From Roseateles sp. YR242 (lineage in GTDB: Bacteria; Pseudomonadota; Gammaproteobacteria; Burkholderiales; Burkholderiaceae_C): a DNA stretch of 46,809 nucleotides. Below, in pieces: positions 9,509 through 18,571 of the stretch. The stretch's first letter is position 1; the number at the start of each line of letters is the position of its first letter. The DNA lies in NCBI RefSeq assembly GCF_900109745.1, contig NZ_FOAV01000023.1, positions 1 to 46,809 on the forward strand, in the 5' to 3' direction. The translations under genes and the position numbers were made by a program. A model generated the notes under the pieces. That model was not told where the DNA came from. It made no database searches and saw only the letters and a program-made list of their open reading frames with translations.

Positions 9509-9537
9509 AAAGGCAGCCCGAACCGGCTGCCTTTTTT
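9509..9537 (+). terminator. Intrinsic terminator after rpmE2
   Basis: AGGCAGCC (9511-9518) pairs with GGCTGCCT (9525-9532), followed by a run of six T residues counting the last stem base. It lies about 90 bp after the rpmE2 stop. Confidence 0.9.
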
Positions 9538-9686
9538 CATGTCTGTCGATGTCGGGCCGGTGCTGGTTCTTGCACCACACTTTTCTGCAGGAAAAGTGGC
9601 CAACATCGCCCCCAGATGAAGGCGGCAATTCCCCACCTGGGGCATGATGCCCACCGTTCCCTACAACGACAACGAGACAGACGCGC

Positions 9687-11336
9687 ATGAATCTGCCCAC
9701 CCCGGCCGTCGTGGCCGAGCGAAGCGCCCACCCCATTCCGCGCTGGGCCCTGTTGCTGCTGTGCGCCGCCTATGTGCTGCCCGGCCTGTTCGGCCGTGAC
9801 CCCTGGCGCAATGCCGACCTGACGGCCTTCGGCTTCATGGCCAGCATCGCGCAGGGCCACGCCCCGTGGCTGCAGCCAGCCATCGCCGGCATCCCGGCCG
9901 AAGGCGGGCTGCTGCCCTACTGGATCGGCGCCGCCTTTATCAAGCTGCTCCCCTTCCTGGACCCGGCCACCGCCGCGCGCATTCCCTTCGGCCTGATGCT
10001 GGCGGCCGTGCTGGCGCTGGTCTGGTACAGCTGCCTGCACCTGGCCCGCACCGAAGCCGCCCAGCCGGTCGCGTTTGCCTTTGGCGGCGAAGCCCAGGCG
10101 GTGGACTACGCCCGCGCCATGGCCGACGGCAGCCTGCTGGCCGTGATCGCCAGCGCCGGGCTGCTGCGCCTGGGGCATGAAACCACGCCCGAGATCCTGC
10201 AGCTGGTCGGCATCTCGCTGCTGATGTATGCCCTGTCCGCCGCGCCGTTCCGGCGCTGGAAACCGCGCATCGCGCTGCTGCTGTCGCTCCCCATCCTGGC
10301 CACCAGCGGTGCGCCCGCAGTGGCTGTGGCACTGTCCGTGGGTGCGCTGTGGCTGAGCCACCGCTCGGTGTACGACGAGGCTCGCAAGCTCATGCCCTGG
10401 TTGTTCGGCGCCATGGCCCTGGCCGCCCTGGTGGCCTGGCCCATGCATGGCTGGGCCTGGCGTATCGACGCCAACAGCCGCAGCATCTGGGCCTGGCTCA
10501 AGCTGGTGGGCTGGTTCTGCTGGCCCGCCTGGCCGCTGGCCTTATGGTCGTTGTGGCGCTGGCGCGGGCACCTGACACGCCGCCATGTCTCGGTACCCAT
10601 CCTGACAGGAGCCATCCCGCTTCTGTGCAGCCTGGTGATGGATGCGGATGATCGCGCCCTGCTGCTGGCCCTGCCCCCGCTGGCGGTGCTGGCCAGTTTT
10701 GCGTTGCCCACCTTCCAGCGCAGTGCCAGTGCCTTGCTGGACTGGTTCTCGGTGTTCTTCTTCAGTGCCGGCGCCATTTTCCTGTGGCTCTATTACAGCG
10801 CGCTGCAGCTGGGCTGGCCGGCCAAGTTCCTCTCCAACGTGCGCCGCCTGGCGCAGGGCTATCAGCCGGAGTTTGGCTGGTTGACGTTTGTCTCGGCCGT
10901 GCTGGGCACCCTGGCCTGGCTGTGGCTGGTGCGCTGGCGTACCGCCCGGCATCGCCATGCCATCTGGAAGAGCCTGGCGTTGCCTGCCGGCGGTGTGGCG
11001 CTGAGCTGGCTGCTGGCCATGACCCTGGGCCTGCATCCGCTGAATTACGCGCGAAGCAACTCGCCCCTGGTCGAGCGGGTTCGGGCCCACCTGCCCGCAG
11101 AGCTGGATTGCATTGCGGCACCGGGTCTGCCTCTGCATGTGCTGTCCGCGCTGGAATTCCAGGGCGGATGGGCCGTGGATGCCACGCAGCCGCTGGCAGA
11201 GTCACGCTGCCACGCCGGCCTGATCGCCCAGGGTGAAGGTGCGCCGATACCGCCCCAAGGCTGGCGCGTGGATGCGATCGTGCGCCGACCGACCGACCGC
11301 ACCGGCAGCTTCATCGTCCTGCAGCGACAACCTTGA
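9687..11336 (+). CDS. Polytopic membrane protein, GT-C/ArnT-like glycosyltransferase candidate
   Basis: 549-residue inner-membrane protein with roughly ten or more hydrophobic helices and a soluble C-terminal tail. The first loop after helix 1 contains GRDPWRNAD (D38), the position and style of the acidic catalytic motif in GT39/ArnT-like transferases that use polyprenyl-phosphate sugars. The C-terminal part, about residues 455-549, is soluble and contains HLPAELDCIA, as in periplasmic tails of that fold. Sugar and acceptor are unknown. It stands alone between the rpmE2 terminator and the convergent phoR gene. Function is inferred from topology and one motif, so the family call is moderate. 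Confidence 0.6.
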   Translation: MNLPTPAVVAERSAHPIPRWALLLLCAAYVLPGLFGRDPWRNADLTAFGFMASIAQGHAPWLQPAIAGIPAEGGLLPYWIGAAFIKLLPFLDPATAARIPFGLMLAAVLALVWYSCLHLARTEAAQPVAFAFGGEAQAVDYARAMADGSLLAVIASAGLLRLGHETTPEILQLVGISLLMYALSAAPFRRWKPRIALLLSLPILATSGAPAVAVALSVGALWLSHRSVYDEARKLMPWLFGAMALAALVAWPMHGWAWRIDANSRSIWAWLKLVGWFCWPAWPLALWSLWRWRGHLTRRHVSVPILTGAIPLLCSLVMDADDRALLLALPPLAVLASFALPTFQRSASALLDWFSVFFFSAGAIFLWLYYSALQLGWPAKFLSNVRRLAQGYQPEFGWLTFVSAVLGTLAWLWLVRWRTARHRHAIWKSLALPAGGVALSWLLAMTLGLHPLNYARSNSPLVERVRAHLPAELDCIAAPGLPLHVLSALEFQGGWAVDATQPLAESRCHAGLIAQGEGAPIPPQGWRVDAIVRRPTDRTGSFIVLQRQP

Positions 11337-11339
11337 CGG

Positions 11340-11360
11340 GCCGGGGCCGATCGCCCCGGC
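11340..11360. terminator. GC-rich hairpin between convergent genes
   Basis: GCCGGGGC pairs with GCCCCGGC around a CGATC loop, directly after the preceding plus-strand stop codon. No T-run follows on either strand, so it may be a Rho-dependent end or a 3' stabilising structure rather than a true intrinsic terminator. The 60 bp to phoR contain short direct repeats of CGCTTTC type. Confidence 0.4.
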
Positions 11361-11424
11361 AGGCCGTCCTCTGTCCGCTTTCGAGCCGCTTTCAGGTCGC
11401 TTTCAGGCCACTGCCAGGCCGCCC

Positions 11425-12810
11425 TCAAGCGGCTTCATCATCCCGCCCCGCCAGCGCCGCAGGTGCTGACTCATCACCCATCGCGGGTGCGTCCGCCTGC
11501 CGGAGCCGCGTGGCCGGGAACATGAGCCGGAAGGCTGAGCCCTTGCCCGGCTCGCTCTCGATGCGCAGCTCGCCACCGTGGCGCTGCACCACGTGCTTCA
11601 CGATGGACAGGCCCAGGCCGGTACCGCCGGTGTCCCGGGAACGGCTGCCATCCACGCGATAGAAGCGCTCGGTCAGGCGCGGCAGGTGCTCTCGGGCGAT
11701 GCCGGGACCGTTGTCGATCACCGCGATCTCCGCACCCTTCTCACCCAGCAACCGCCACTGCAGCTCAATACGCCCGCCTTCCGGCGTGTAGCGCACCGCG
11801 TTGCTCATCAGGTTGGCGATGGCGCTCAACACCTCGGCCTCCACACCCGCCAGTTCCATCTGGGTCTGGCGCGCACACACCAGCTCATGGCGCCCCGCCG
11901 ACAGCGCATGCGCATCGGCAGAGACACGGGTGAGCAAGGGGTCTAGCGCGATCCAGTGATCGGCCGGCGGCCGCGGGCTGCCTTCCAGTTGGGCCAGGGT
12001 GAGCAGGTCCCCCACCAGCGACTGCATGCGCTGGGTCTGCTGCTGCATCAGGTGCAGCACCCGCTTGCGCTCCGCCTCGGTGAGGTTGAGGCTGGCCATG
12101 GTTTCGATGAAGCCCGCCAATACGGTCAACGGCGTGCGGATCTCATGGGACACATTGGCCACGAAATCCCGCCGCATGGATTCATTGCGCTCCCGGTCCG
12201 TCACGTCCAGCGACAGGATCAGCCGCCGGCACTCTCCCGCCACGCCATAGTCCCGCATCAACACCTGCAGATGGGCTTTGCCCCGAGCGTTATGCAGCGC
12301 CAACGGCTGGTTGTACTGACCCGACTGCAGGTAAGACACAAACGCCGGGAAGCGGACCAGGTTGGTGATGCGCTGCAGCTTGTCCCGCTGCGGGTCCAGC
12401 TGGAAATGGTCGGCCGCCACCGTGTTGCACCACTGGATCTGGTCCTGGTCGTCCAGCAGGATGACCCCATTGGGCGATGCCTCGATGGCCAGCAGGAACT
12501 GCTCCAGTTGCTGGCGCTCGCGCTCATACAGCCGCTCACGGTCGCGCAGGCCACGCTCCATCCGGTAGGACAGCTCGCCCCAGATGCCGCCAACCCGAGG
12601 CGCTTCACCGGAAAGATCCCCCCTCAACCAGTTCACAAGGCGGCGGGCGCGTGCAGCGTCCCACAAGCCCATCAGGCCAACGGCCAGGCCCGCACCGATA
12701 CCGGACGCCAGAGGCGCCGCCAGCATCCAGTGTCCCAGCCACCAGCCCAGCCACCCGCCGATGCCAGTCCCCAGCACCAGCATCAGCACTCGCGACAACA
12801 ACCAGCTCAT
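11425..12810 (-). CDS. phoR: Phosphate regulon sensor histidine kinase PhoR
   Basis: 461-residue inner-membrane kinase that phosphorylates PhoB when phosphate is scarce. Two membrane helices fill residues about 5-50; a PAS domain follows (about 100-200, EASPNGVILLDDQDQIQW). The phosphoacceptor is H222 in VANVSHEIRTPL. The HATPase domain shows N box NLMSNAVRYTPEGG, G1 VIDNGPGI and G2 GTGLGLSIVKH. There is no large periplasmic sensor, as is usual for PhoR, which reads the state of PstSCAB through PhoU. It is the last gene of the pst-pho operon, 10 bp after phoB. Confidence 0.95.
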   Translation of the reverse strand: MSWLLSRVLMLVLGTGIGGWLGWWLGHWMLAAPLASGIGAGLAVGLMGLWDAARARRLVNWLRGDLSGEAPRVGGIWGELSYRMERGLRDRERLYERERQQLEQFLLAIEASPNGVILLDDQDQIQWCNTVAADHFQLDPQRDKLQRITNLVRFPAFVSYLQSGQYNQPLALHNARGKAHLQVLMRDYGVAGECRRLILSLDVTDRERNESMRRDFVANVSHEIRTPLTVLAGFIETMASLNLTEAERKRVLHLMQQQTQRMQSLVGDLLTLAQLEGSPRPPADHWIALDPLLTRVSADAHALSAGRHELVCARQTQMELAGVEAEVLSAIANLMSNAVRYTPEGGRIELQWRLLGEKGAEIAVIDNGPGIAREHLPRLTERFYRVDGSRSRDTGGTGLGLSIVKHVVQRHGGELRIESEPGKGSAFRLMFPATRLRQADAPAMGDESAPAALAGRDDEAA

Positions 12811-12820
12811 CGCGCGGCGC

Positions 12821-13522
12821 TCAGGCGGACAGGGCGCTGCTTTGCTGGGTCAGGCGATAACCGGCGCCACGCACCGTTTCGATCATGCGCTGGCAGTTGA
12901 CCTTCTCCAGGGCTTCGCGCAGGCGCTTGACGTGAACGTCCACGGTGCGCTCCTCGATGAAGACATGGTCGCCCCAGACGCGGTCCAGCAGTTGCGACCG
13001 GCTGTGCACCCGCTCCGGATGGGTCATGAAGAAATGCAGCAGGCGGAATTCGGTGGGGCCGAGCTTGACTTCCACACCTTCGCGGCTGACCCGGCGGGTG
13101 CCAGGGTCCAGCACCAGGCCACCCACGTCCACGGCCGAATCCAGCGCCTCCGGCGCCTTGCGGCGCAGCACCGCGCGGATGCGGGCCAGCAGCTCGTTGG
13201 TGGAGAACGGCTTGGTCAGGTAGTCATCCGCGCCGGCATCGAGCCCCGAGACCTTGTCAGCCTCTTCGGCGCGTGCCGTCAGCATGATGATGGGCAGCTC
13301 GCGGGTGCGGGCCGCACCGCGCCAGGCGCGGGCCAGACCCAGGCCGGACTGGCCGGGCAGCATCCAGTCCAGCACCACCAGGTCCGGCAGCACGCGGTCG
13401 ACTTCCAGCTGTGCCTGCTCCGCATTCGCGGCCAGGGTGACCTCGAAGCCGGCGTGGCGCAGGTTGATGGAGATCAGTTCAGCAATCGCGGACTCGTCCT
13501 CGACGACCAGGATACGGCTCAT
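12821..13522 (-). CDS. phoB: Phosphate regulon response regulator PhoB
   Basis: 233-residue OmpR-family regulator. The receiver domain has the acidic pocket VVEDE, phosphoacceptor D52 in VVLDWMLPG, the conserved T/S region IIMLTARAEE and the lysine in TKPFS. The winged-helix domain ends with RTVDVHVKRLREAL and VRGAGYRL, the recognition-helix and wing signature. PhoB binds Pho boxes of 11-bp direct repeats; two candidate arrays lie upstream of pstS. It sits between phoU and phoR in the operon. Confidence 0.96.
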   Translation of the reverse strand: MSRILVVEDESAIAELISINLRHAGFEVTLAANAEQAQLEVDRVLPDLVVLDWMLPGQSGLGLARAWRGAARTRELPIIMLTARAEEADKVSGLDAGADDYLTKPFSTNELLARIRAVLRRKAPEALDSAVDVGGLVLDPGTRRVSREGVEVKLGPTEFRLLHFFMTHPERVHSRSQLLDRVWGDHVFIEERTVDVHVKRLREALEKVNCQRMIETVRGAGYRLTQQSSALSA

Positions 13523-13536
13523 TCGCGTGTCTCCTC

Positions 13537-14244
13537 TCAGCGCACCATGTGTTCAACGGCGTCGGGCGTGTTGTGACGCACGTCGGTCCCCTTGACCACG
13601 TAGATGATGACTTCGGCCAGGTTCTTCGCATGGTCACCCACCCGTTCGATGGCCTTGGCCACAAACACGATGTCAATGCTCGACGAGATGGTGCGCGGGT
13701 CTTCCATCATGTAGGTGATGAGCTTGCGCATCAGGCCGTCGAACTCCTTGTCGATCTGGTCGTCCTGCTTCAGCACTTCCAGCGCACGGTCCACATCCAG
13801 GCGGGCAAAGGCGTCCAGCGCCTTGCGCAGCGAGGCAATGGCCAGTTCCGCCTCGTAGGACAGGTCGGACATCGGCAGGCGCAGGCGGCTGGACACACCG
13901 GTGTTGATCAGGCGCTGCACGGTACGGGCAATGCGGGCCGCCTCGTCGCCCACGCGCTCGAGGTTGGCAATGGTCTTGGACACGGCGATCAGCAGGCGCA
14001 GATCCCGCGCCGTGGGCTGGCGGCGGGCGATGATGGTGGACAGATCGCGGTCGATCTCCACTTCCATCGTATTGACCACCTCCTCCTGCTTGAGCACGTG
14101 CGTGGCGATCTCGCCACTGAACGAGCCCAGGGCCTCGATGGCCTGCGCCACCTGCGATTCCACCAGGCCGCCCATTTCGAGCACGCGGGTGGAGATGCCG
14201 CTCAGTTCGGCGTCGAATTGGGTGGAGAGATGCTTGTCGGTCAT
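13537..14244 (-). CDS. phoU: Phosphate signalling complex protein PhoU
   Basis: 235-residue all-helical protein with two PhoU repeats, each carrying the metal-binding signature (ERVGDEAARIA and ERVGDHAKNLAE). It links the PstSCAB transporter to PhoR and keeps the kinase off when phosphate is plentiful. Length is typical. It lies 49 bp after pstB and 14 bp before phoB in the same operon. Confidence 0.96.
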   Translation of the reverse strand: MTDKHLSTQFDAELSGISTRVLEMGGLVESQVAQAIEALGSFSGEIATHVLKQEEVVNTMEVEIDRDLSTIIARRQPTARDLRLLIAVSKTIANLERVGDEAARIARTVQRLINTGVSSRLRLPMSDLSYEAELAIASLRKALDAFARLDVDRALEVLKQDDQIDKEFDGLMRKLITYMMEDPRTISSSIDIVFVAKAIERVGDHAKNLAEVIIYVVKGTDVRHNTPDAVEHMVR

Positions 14245-14293
14245 GGTGATTCCCCTTCTTGTCTCTGTCGCTGGCTGCCTGACGGGCCCGGGC

Positions 14294-15079
14294 TCAGCCG
14301 AAGCGGCCGGTGATGTAGTCTTCGGTGTCCTTGCGCTTGGGCTTCATGAACAGCTCAGCGGTGGGGCCGAATTCGATCAGGTCGCCCAGGTACATGTAGG
14401 CGGTGTAGTCGGAGCAGCGGGCAGCCTGCTGCATGTTGTGGGTCACGATGGCCACGGTGTAGTCATGCTTGAGCTCATGGATGAGCTCTTCGATCTTGCC
14501 GGTGGAGATCGGGTCCAGCGCGGAGCACGGCTCATCCAGCAGCAGCACCTCGGGCTTGATGGCGATGCCGCGCGCAATGCACAGGCGCTGCTGCTGGCCG
14601 CCGGAGAGGCCTGACCCGCTCTGGTTGAGCTTGTCCTTGACCTCGTTCCACAGGGCAGCCTTCTTCAGCGCCCATTCCACCCGCTCGTCCATCTCCACGC
14701 GGGAGAGGGTTTCGAACAGACGCACGCCGAAGGCGATGTTGTCGTAGATGGACATCGGGAACGGCGTGGGCTTCTGGAACACCATGCCCACCTTGGCACG
14801 GATCAGCGAAACGTCTTCCTTGCTGGTGAGGATGTCTTCACCGTCCAGCAGGATCTGGCCTTCCGCGCGTTGCTCCGGATAGAGCTCGAACATGCGGTTG
14901 AGCGTGCGCAGCAGTGTGGATTTGCCGCAGCCCGAGGGACCGATGAAGGCGGTCACCTTGTTCTCCGGAATGTCCAGATTGATGTTCTTCAGCGCGTGGA
15001 AGCTGCCGTAATAGAAGTTCAGGTTCTTCACCGAGAGCTTCGCGCGCTCGGTCACCGGCATATCGACTTTGGCGTCCAT
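14294..15079 (-). CDS. pstB: Phosphate ABC transporter ATP-binding protein PstB
   Basis: 261-residue ATPase of the high-affinity phosphate importer. Walker [10 protein letters not shown] is at residues 47-55, the Q-loop is in [14 protein letters not shown], the ABC signature is LSGGQQQR, and Walker B with catalytic Glu is [13 protein letters not shown], followed by the switch His in VTHNMQQA. The start at MDAKV fits family alignment and has AGAGG upstream; the frame stays open for 66 bp further upstream without family resemblance. It is preceded by pstA and followed by phoU. Confidence 0.97.
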   Translation of the reverse strand: MDAKVDMPVTERAKLSVKNLNFYYGSFHALKNINLDIPENKVTAFIGPSGCGKSTLLRTLNRMFELYPEQRAEGQILLDGEDILTSKEDVSLIRAKVGMVFQKPTPFPMSIYDNIAFGVRLFETLSRVEMDERVEWALKKAALWNEVKDKLNQSGSGLSGGQQQRLCIARGIAIKPEVLLLDEPCSALDPISTGKIEELIHELKHDYTVAIVTHNMQQAARCSDYTAYMYLGDLIEFGPTAELFMKPKRKDTEDYITGRFG

Positions 15080-15141
15080 GATCAGGGCCTCTTGGATTCG
15101 TTTGAAAGTGGTTGGCTCGACGCAGCGGTGCGGACACCCGC

Positions 15142-16002
15142 TCAATGCTTGTTCTTGAAGACGACGCGCGCCAGGATGTTGAGCACCAGCACACCGATGG
15201 TGATGATGAACACCGCCGCCCAGGCCAGCTTCTGCCAGTTGCCGTAGGGGCTCATGGCAAAGTCGAAGATCACTTTGGGCAGGTTGGCCATCGGGCCGCT
15301 CAGGTCGGTGGACCAGAAGCGGTTGTTGAAGGCGGTCAGCAGCAGCGGCGCGGTTTCACCAGAAACACGGGCCAGCGCCAGCAGCACACCGGTGATCACA
15401 CCGGCACGGGCCGACTTCAGCGTCACGGTCATGATGACCTTCCACTTCGGTGTACCCAGGGCATAGGCGGCCTCGCGCAGGGCGTTGGGCACCAGGTTGA
15501 GCATGTTCTCGGTGGTGCGGATGACCACCGGGATGACGATCAGCGCCAGCGCGATGACGCCGGCCCAGCCCGAGAAACCACGGAAGCGCAACACGATCAT
15601 GCTGTACACAAACAGGCCGATCACGATGGACGGGGCCGACAGCAGGATGTCGTTGATGAAACGCACGCAGTTGCCCAGCCACGTCTTCTGGCCATATTCG
15701 GACAGATGGACACCGGCCAGCACGCCGATGGGCGTGCCGATGAGCGTGGCCAGCGCCACCATCAGCGCGGAGCCGAAGATCGCATTGGCCAGGCCGCCGT
15801 CGTCCGCATTGGGGGGCGGCGTCATCTGGGTGAAGACGGCCCAGTTCAGGCCGGCAATCCCCTGCGTGATGGTTTCGAACAGGATCCAGATCAACCAGAC
15901 CAGCCCCAGGCACATGGCCCCCATGGAGAGCGACAAGGCCAGGATGTTGATGCGGCGGCGCTTGTTGTACATGGCCATGCGGCCAGCAGAGGTCGCGCTC
16001 AT
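15142..16002 (-). CDS. pstA: Phosphate ABC transporter permease PstA
   Basis: 286-residue inner-membrane permease with about six helices. The conserved EAA-type loop contacting PstB is visible as [16 protein letters not shown] short charged N-terminus with KRRRIN precedes helix 1. Its start overlaps the pstC stop by 4 nt (ATGA), which couples synthesis of the two permease halves. pstB follows after 62 bp. Confidence 0.96.
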   Translation of the reverse strand: MSATSAGRMAMYNKRRRINILALSLSMGAMCLGLVWLIWILFETITQGIAGLNWAVFTQMTPPPNADDGGLANAIFGSALMVALATLIGTPIGVLAGVHLSEYGQKTWLGNCVRFINDILLSAPSIVIGLFVYSMIVLRFRGFSGWAGVIALALIVIPVVIRTTENMLNLVPNALREAAYALGTPKWKVIMTVTLKSARAGVITGVLLALARVSGETAPLLLTAFNNRFWSTDLSGPMANLPKVIFDFAMSPYGNWQKLAWAAVFIITIGVLVLNILARVVFKNKH

Positions 16003-17024
16003 GTGCGGGTCCCTTCGTTCTTCTTGAGCTTGTTCAGCAGGACCTTGGAGAACGCCAGCACCACAAAGGTGATGAAGAACAGCACCAGGGCCAGGTACAG
16101 CAGGGAAGCCTGATGCAGGCTGCCCGGGCCAGACTCGCCGAATTCATTGGCCAGCACCGAGGTGATGGTGTTGGCGGCTTCGAACAGCGACAGCGAACTG
16201 AGCTGGTTCATGTTGCCGATCACGAAGGTGACGGCCATGGTCTCGCCCAGCGCACGCCCCAGGCCCAGCATGATGCCGCCGATGACCCCCGTCTTGGTGT
16301 AGGGCAGCACCACCTTCCAGACCACCTCCCAGGTGGTGGAACCCAGACCGTAGGCGGATTCCTTGAGCAGCGCGGGGGTGACTTCGAACACGTCTCGCAT
16401 CACCGATGCGATGAACGGGATGATCATGATGGCCAGGATGATGCCGGCCGAGAGAATGCCCAGGCCCACCGGCGGGCCCGAGACGAGGGCACCCAGGTAG
16501 GGAATGCCGCCCAGCAGGCTTTGCAGCGGCTGCTGGACATAGGTGGCCAGGATGGGGCCGAACACGAACAGGCCCCACATGCCATAAACGATGGACGGCA
16601 CGGCAGCCAGCAGCTCGATGGCAATGCCCAGCGGGCGGCGCAGCCAGCCCGGTGCCAGCTCAGTCAGGAACAGCGCAATGCCGAAACTCACCGGCACGGC
16701 AATCACCAGGGCCAGGAAGGACGTGATCAGCGTGCCGTAGATCATCACCAGGCCGCCGAACTTCTCCTGCACCGGATCCCAATCGGTGCTCACCAGGAAG
16801 CCCAGGCCGAACTGCTTGATGGCGGGGGCTGCGCCGACGATCAGCGACAGGATGATGCCGGCCAGCAGGGCCAGCGTCAGCCAGGCGGCGGCATGGGCGA
16901 GGAAGGAGAAGACACCGTCGGCCCAGGGGGCGACGCGGCGCCGCGCGGGCGGACTACCCTGGGGCTGGGTTCGCTCGTCGCCTCGCTGACGATCGATGTG
17001 GTTGGCTGGGAGTATTGCGGCCAC
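15999..17024 (-). CDS. pstC: Phosphate ABC transporter permease PstC
   Basis: Inner-membrane permease partnering PstA. Its EAA loop reads [16 protein letters not shown] and about six helices are visible. A GTG start at 17024 is chosen because GGAGG stands just before it and the resulting 341 residues fit the family; the frame remains open to 17126, but that extension runs through the inter-gene hairpin and has no family resemblance. The N-terminal ~35 residues before helix 1 are Arg/Pro-rich. Overlaps pstA by 4 nt. The exact start is uncertain. Confidence 0.9.
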   Translation of the reverse strand: MAAILPANHIDRQRGDERTQPQGSPPARRRVAPWADGVFSFLAHAAAWLTLALLAGIILSLIVGAAPAIKQFGLGFLVSTDWDPVQEKFGGLVMIYGTLITSFLALVIAVPVSFGIALFLTELAPGWLRRPLGIAIELLAAVPSIVYGMWGLFVFGPILATYVQQPLQSLLGGIPYLGALVSGPPVGLGILSAGIILAIMIIPFIASVMRDVFEVTPALLKESAYGLGSTTWEVVWKVVLPYTKTGVIGGIMLGLGRALGETMAVTFVIGNMNQLSSLSLFEAANTITSVLANEFGESGPGSLHQASLLYLALVLFFITFVVLAFSKVLLNKLKKNEGTRT

Positions 17025-17098
17025 GGGGCCTCCGCTGGTTGCTTGTAGTGGTTCTCTCGCAGGACCTGGGCACCGCTTCTCGCCGGCGCCCCTTGTGC

Positions 17099-17132
17099 AA
17101 AAGCCCGGTGTCCTGCTCTGGGGCACCGGGCT
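17099..17132 (-). terminator. Partial terminator between pstS and pstC
   Basis: On the minus strand AGCCCGGTG pairs with CACCGGGCT and is followed by four T residues. It begins 19 bp after the pstS stop codon. A leaky terminator here would give more pstS mRNA than pstCAB mRNA, matching the need for excess binding protein; this role is inference. Confidence 0.6.
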
Positions 17133-17150
17133 GCACGCAGGTGTGCTGAA

Positions 17151-18191
17151 TTACTTCGTGCTGATCGCCTTGCCGGACGAATCCTTCAGGTTGTCCGCCC
17201 ACTGCTTGCGGACCAGATCCTTGACGGCGGTCGGCAGGGCCACGTAGTCCAGGTCGTCAGCCATCTTGTCGCCCTGGGCATAGGCCCAGTCGAAGAACTT
17301 CAGGGCGGCGCCGGCGATGGCAGCCTTGTCCTGCTGCTTGTGCATCAGGATGAAGGTGGCACCCGTGATGGGCCAGCTGGTCTTGCCCGGCTGCTCGGTC
17401 AGCACCTGGTAGAAGGTTTCGTTCCACTTGGCGCCAGCGGCGGCGGCCTTGAAGGCGTCGTCGCTGGGCGATACGAACTGACCGTCAGCGTTCTTCAGCA
17501 GAACGTAGGTCATCTTGTTTTGCTTGGCGTAGGCGTACTCGACGTAACCGATCGAGTTGGGCAGACGGGTCACGTAGGAGGACACGCCTTCATTACCCTT
17601 GCCACCCACACCCGCGGGCCAGTTCACGGCCGTGCCTTCACCCACCTTGGTCTTCCACTCGGCGTTCACCTTGGACAGATAGTTGGTGAACAGGAAGCTG
17701 GTGCCCGAGCCATCCGAACGGCGGACCGGGGCGATCTGGGCGTCCGGCAGGGTCACGCCATGGTTCAAGGCGGTGATGGCGGGGTCATTCCACTTGGTAA
17801 TCTTGCCCAGGTAGATGTCGCCCAGCACTTGGCCGTTGAGCTTCAGCTGGCCAGGGGCCACGCCCTGGATGTTGACCACCGGCACCACGCCGCCGATGAC
17901 GGTCGGGAACTGAATCAGGCCGTCCTTGGCCAGTTGATCGTCCTTCAGAGGGGCGTCGGACGCGCCGAAATCGACCGTCTTGGCCTGGATCTGCTTGATG
18001 CCAGCGCCGGAACCGACCGATTGATAGTTGATGCGAACGCCAGTGGCCTTGTTATAGGCATCAGCCCACTTCGTGTAGACGGGGGCCGGGAACGAGGCAC
18101 CAGCACCGGTCACATCCTGCGCCTGGGCCACCGAGAACACGGAAGCGCAAGCGGCGAACAGCAAGCCAGCACGGATTTGATTCATGGTCAT
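17151..18191 (-). CDS. pstS: Phosphate-binding periplasmic protein PstS
   Basis: 346-residue solute-binding protein that delivers phosphate to PstCA. A Sec signal peptide ends at AQA before [10 protein letters not shown] (cleavage after about residue 24). Phosphate-binding loops [10 protein letters not shown], the [10 protein letters not shown] segment, FGASDAPL and [10 protein letters not shown] are all present. The first ATG (18191) and a second two codons later are both possible; AGGA lies just upstream. First gene of the pst operon, behind a Pho-box region, and separated from pstC by a hairpin. Confidence 0.97.
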   Translation of the reverse strand: MTMNQIRAGLLFAACASVFSVAQAQDVTGAGASFPAPVYTKWADAYNKATGVRINYQSVGSGAGIKQIQAKTVDFGASDAPLKDDQLAKDGLIQFPTVIGGVVPVVNIQGVAPGQLKLNGQVLGDIYLGKITKWNDPAITALNHGVTLPDAQIAPVRRSDGSGTSFLFTNYLSKVNAEWKTKVGEGTAVNWPAGVGGKGNEGVSSYVTRLPNSIGYVEYAYAKQNKMTYVLLKNADGQFVSPSDDAFKAAAAGAKWNETFYQVLTEQPGKTSWPITGATFILMHKQQDKAAIAGAALKFFDWAYAQGDKMADDLDYVALPTAVKDLVRKQWADNLKDSSGKAISTK

Positions 18192-18229
18192 TCAGTCCTA
18201 TCGCTAGGGTTTGTTGGCGAACGGAACGG

Positions 18230-18272
18230 ATGGTATGAATTGAATGTGACATGTCCGTGACGACTATGACAG
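18230..18272 (-). promoter_or_regulatory. Candidate Pho box and promoter of pstS
   Basis: On the minus strand two 11-bp units, TCGTCACGGAC and ATGTCACATTC (18242-18263), are directly adjacent and share GTCAC in phase; a further CTGTCAT lies just upstream (18266-18272). This matches the PhoB pattern of direct repeats with 11-bp period. TACCAT (18230-18235) is a possible -10 box about 7 bp downstream. Leader to pstS is about 30 nt. Confidence 0.6.
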
Positions 18273-18361
18273 TCACCAAAGAACCGCTCGCTGTGCGCCC
18301 AAGCCCCGGAAAACGGCGCTTTGCCAGGGGCCGGACGGCCGTCCGACAACCGCTGGGTGGA

Positions 18362-18394
18362 TTGTCATATTGAATTCACCCGGCTGTCATGTTC
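18362..18394 (+). promoter_or_regulatory. Second Pho-box array, plus orientation
   Basis: Three consecutive 11-bp units, TTGTCATATTG, AATTCACCCGG and CTGTCATGTTC, put (C/T)TGTCAT 22 bp apart with a degenerate unit between, the PhoB array pattern. It points away from pstS. TTTAGT (18399-18404) is a possible weak -10. No protein gene lies downstream on this strand, only a segment ending in a plus-oriented terminator. Confidence 0.55.
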
Positions 18395-18410
18395 GCCTTT
18401 TAGTCTTCCC

Positions 18411-18561
18411 AGACTTTTGGATGAACGGTCTTGCCGGACTGGACAGCGACCTGCAGGGGTCCTGAGGAGAAAGGCGCCAACGCCCCCGAAGAAGTTAGCG
18501 CACTGACGCAGCCGATACCAATGCAAGTTGACGCCGGGTTCACGCCCGGCGTCCTTTTTTC
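18411..18561 (+). ncRNA. Candidate PhoB-activated small RNA
   Basis: About 150 nt between a plus-oriented Pho-box array and a perfect intrinsic terminator whose T-run is on the plus strand only. Upstream of the segment, a small hairpin AGTCT-TCCC-AGACT spans 18402-18415. The middle holds a purine-rich GAGGAGAAAGG (18464-18474), then C-rich sequence. A 14-codon frame starting at 18421 (MNGLAGLDSDLQGS) lacks a Shine-Dalgarno. Convergent to glmM, whose stop is 11 bp beyond the T-run. The transcript itself is inferred, not observed. Confidence 0.45.
18530..18560 (+). terminator. Strong plus-oriented intrinsic terminator
   Basis: GACGCCGGG pairs perfectly with CCCGGCGTC around TTCACG, followed by C and six T residues. 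On the minus strand the hairpin is followed by AACTTGC, not T-rich, so it is not the natural end of glmM mRNA; it serves a plus-strand transcript. Confidence 0.85.
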
Positions 18562-18571
18562 TGGCGCTGCG

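Noticed and set aside
18521-18571. The 18530 hairpin as the terminator of glmM
   Set aside because: On the glmM strand the stem is followed by AACTTGC with no T-run; the T-run is on the plus strand only.
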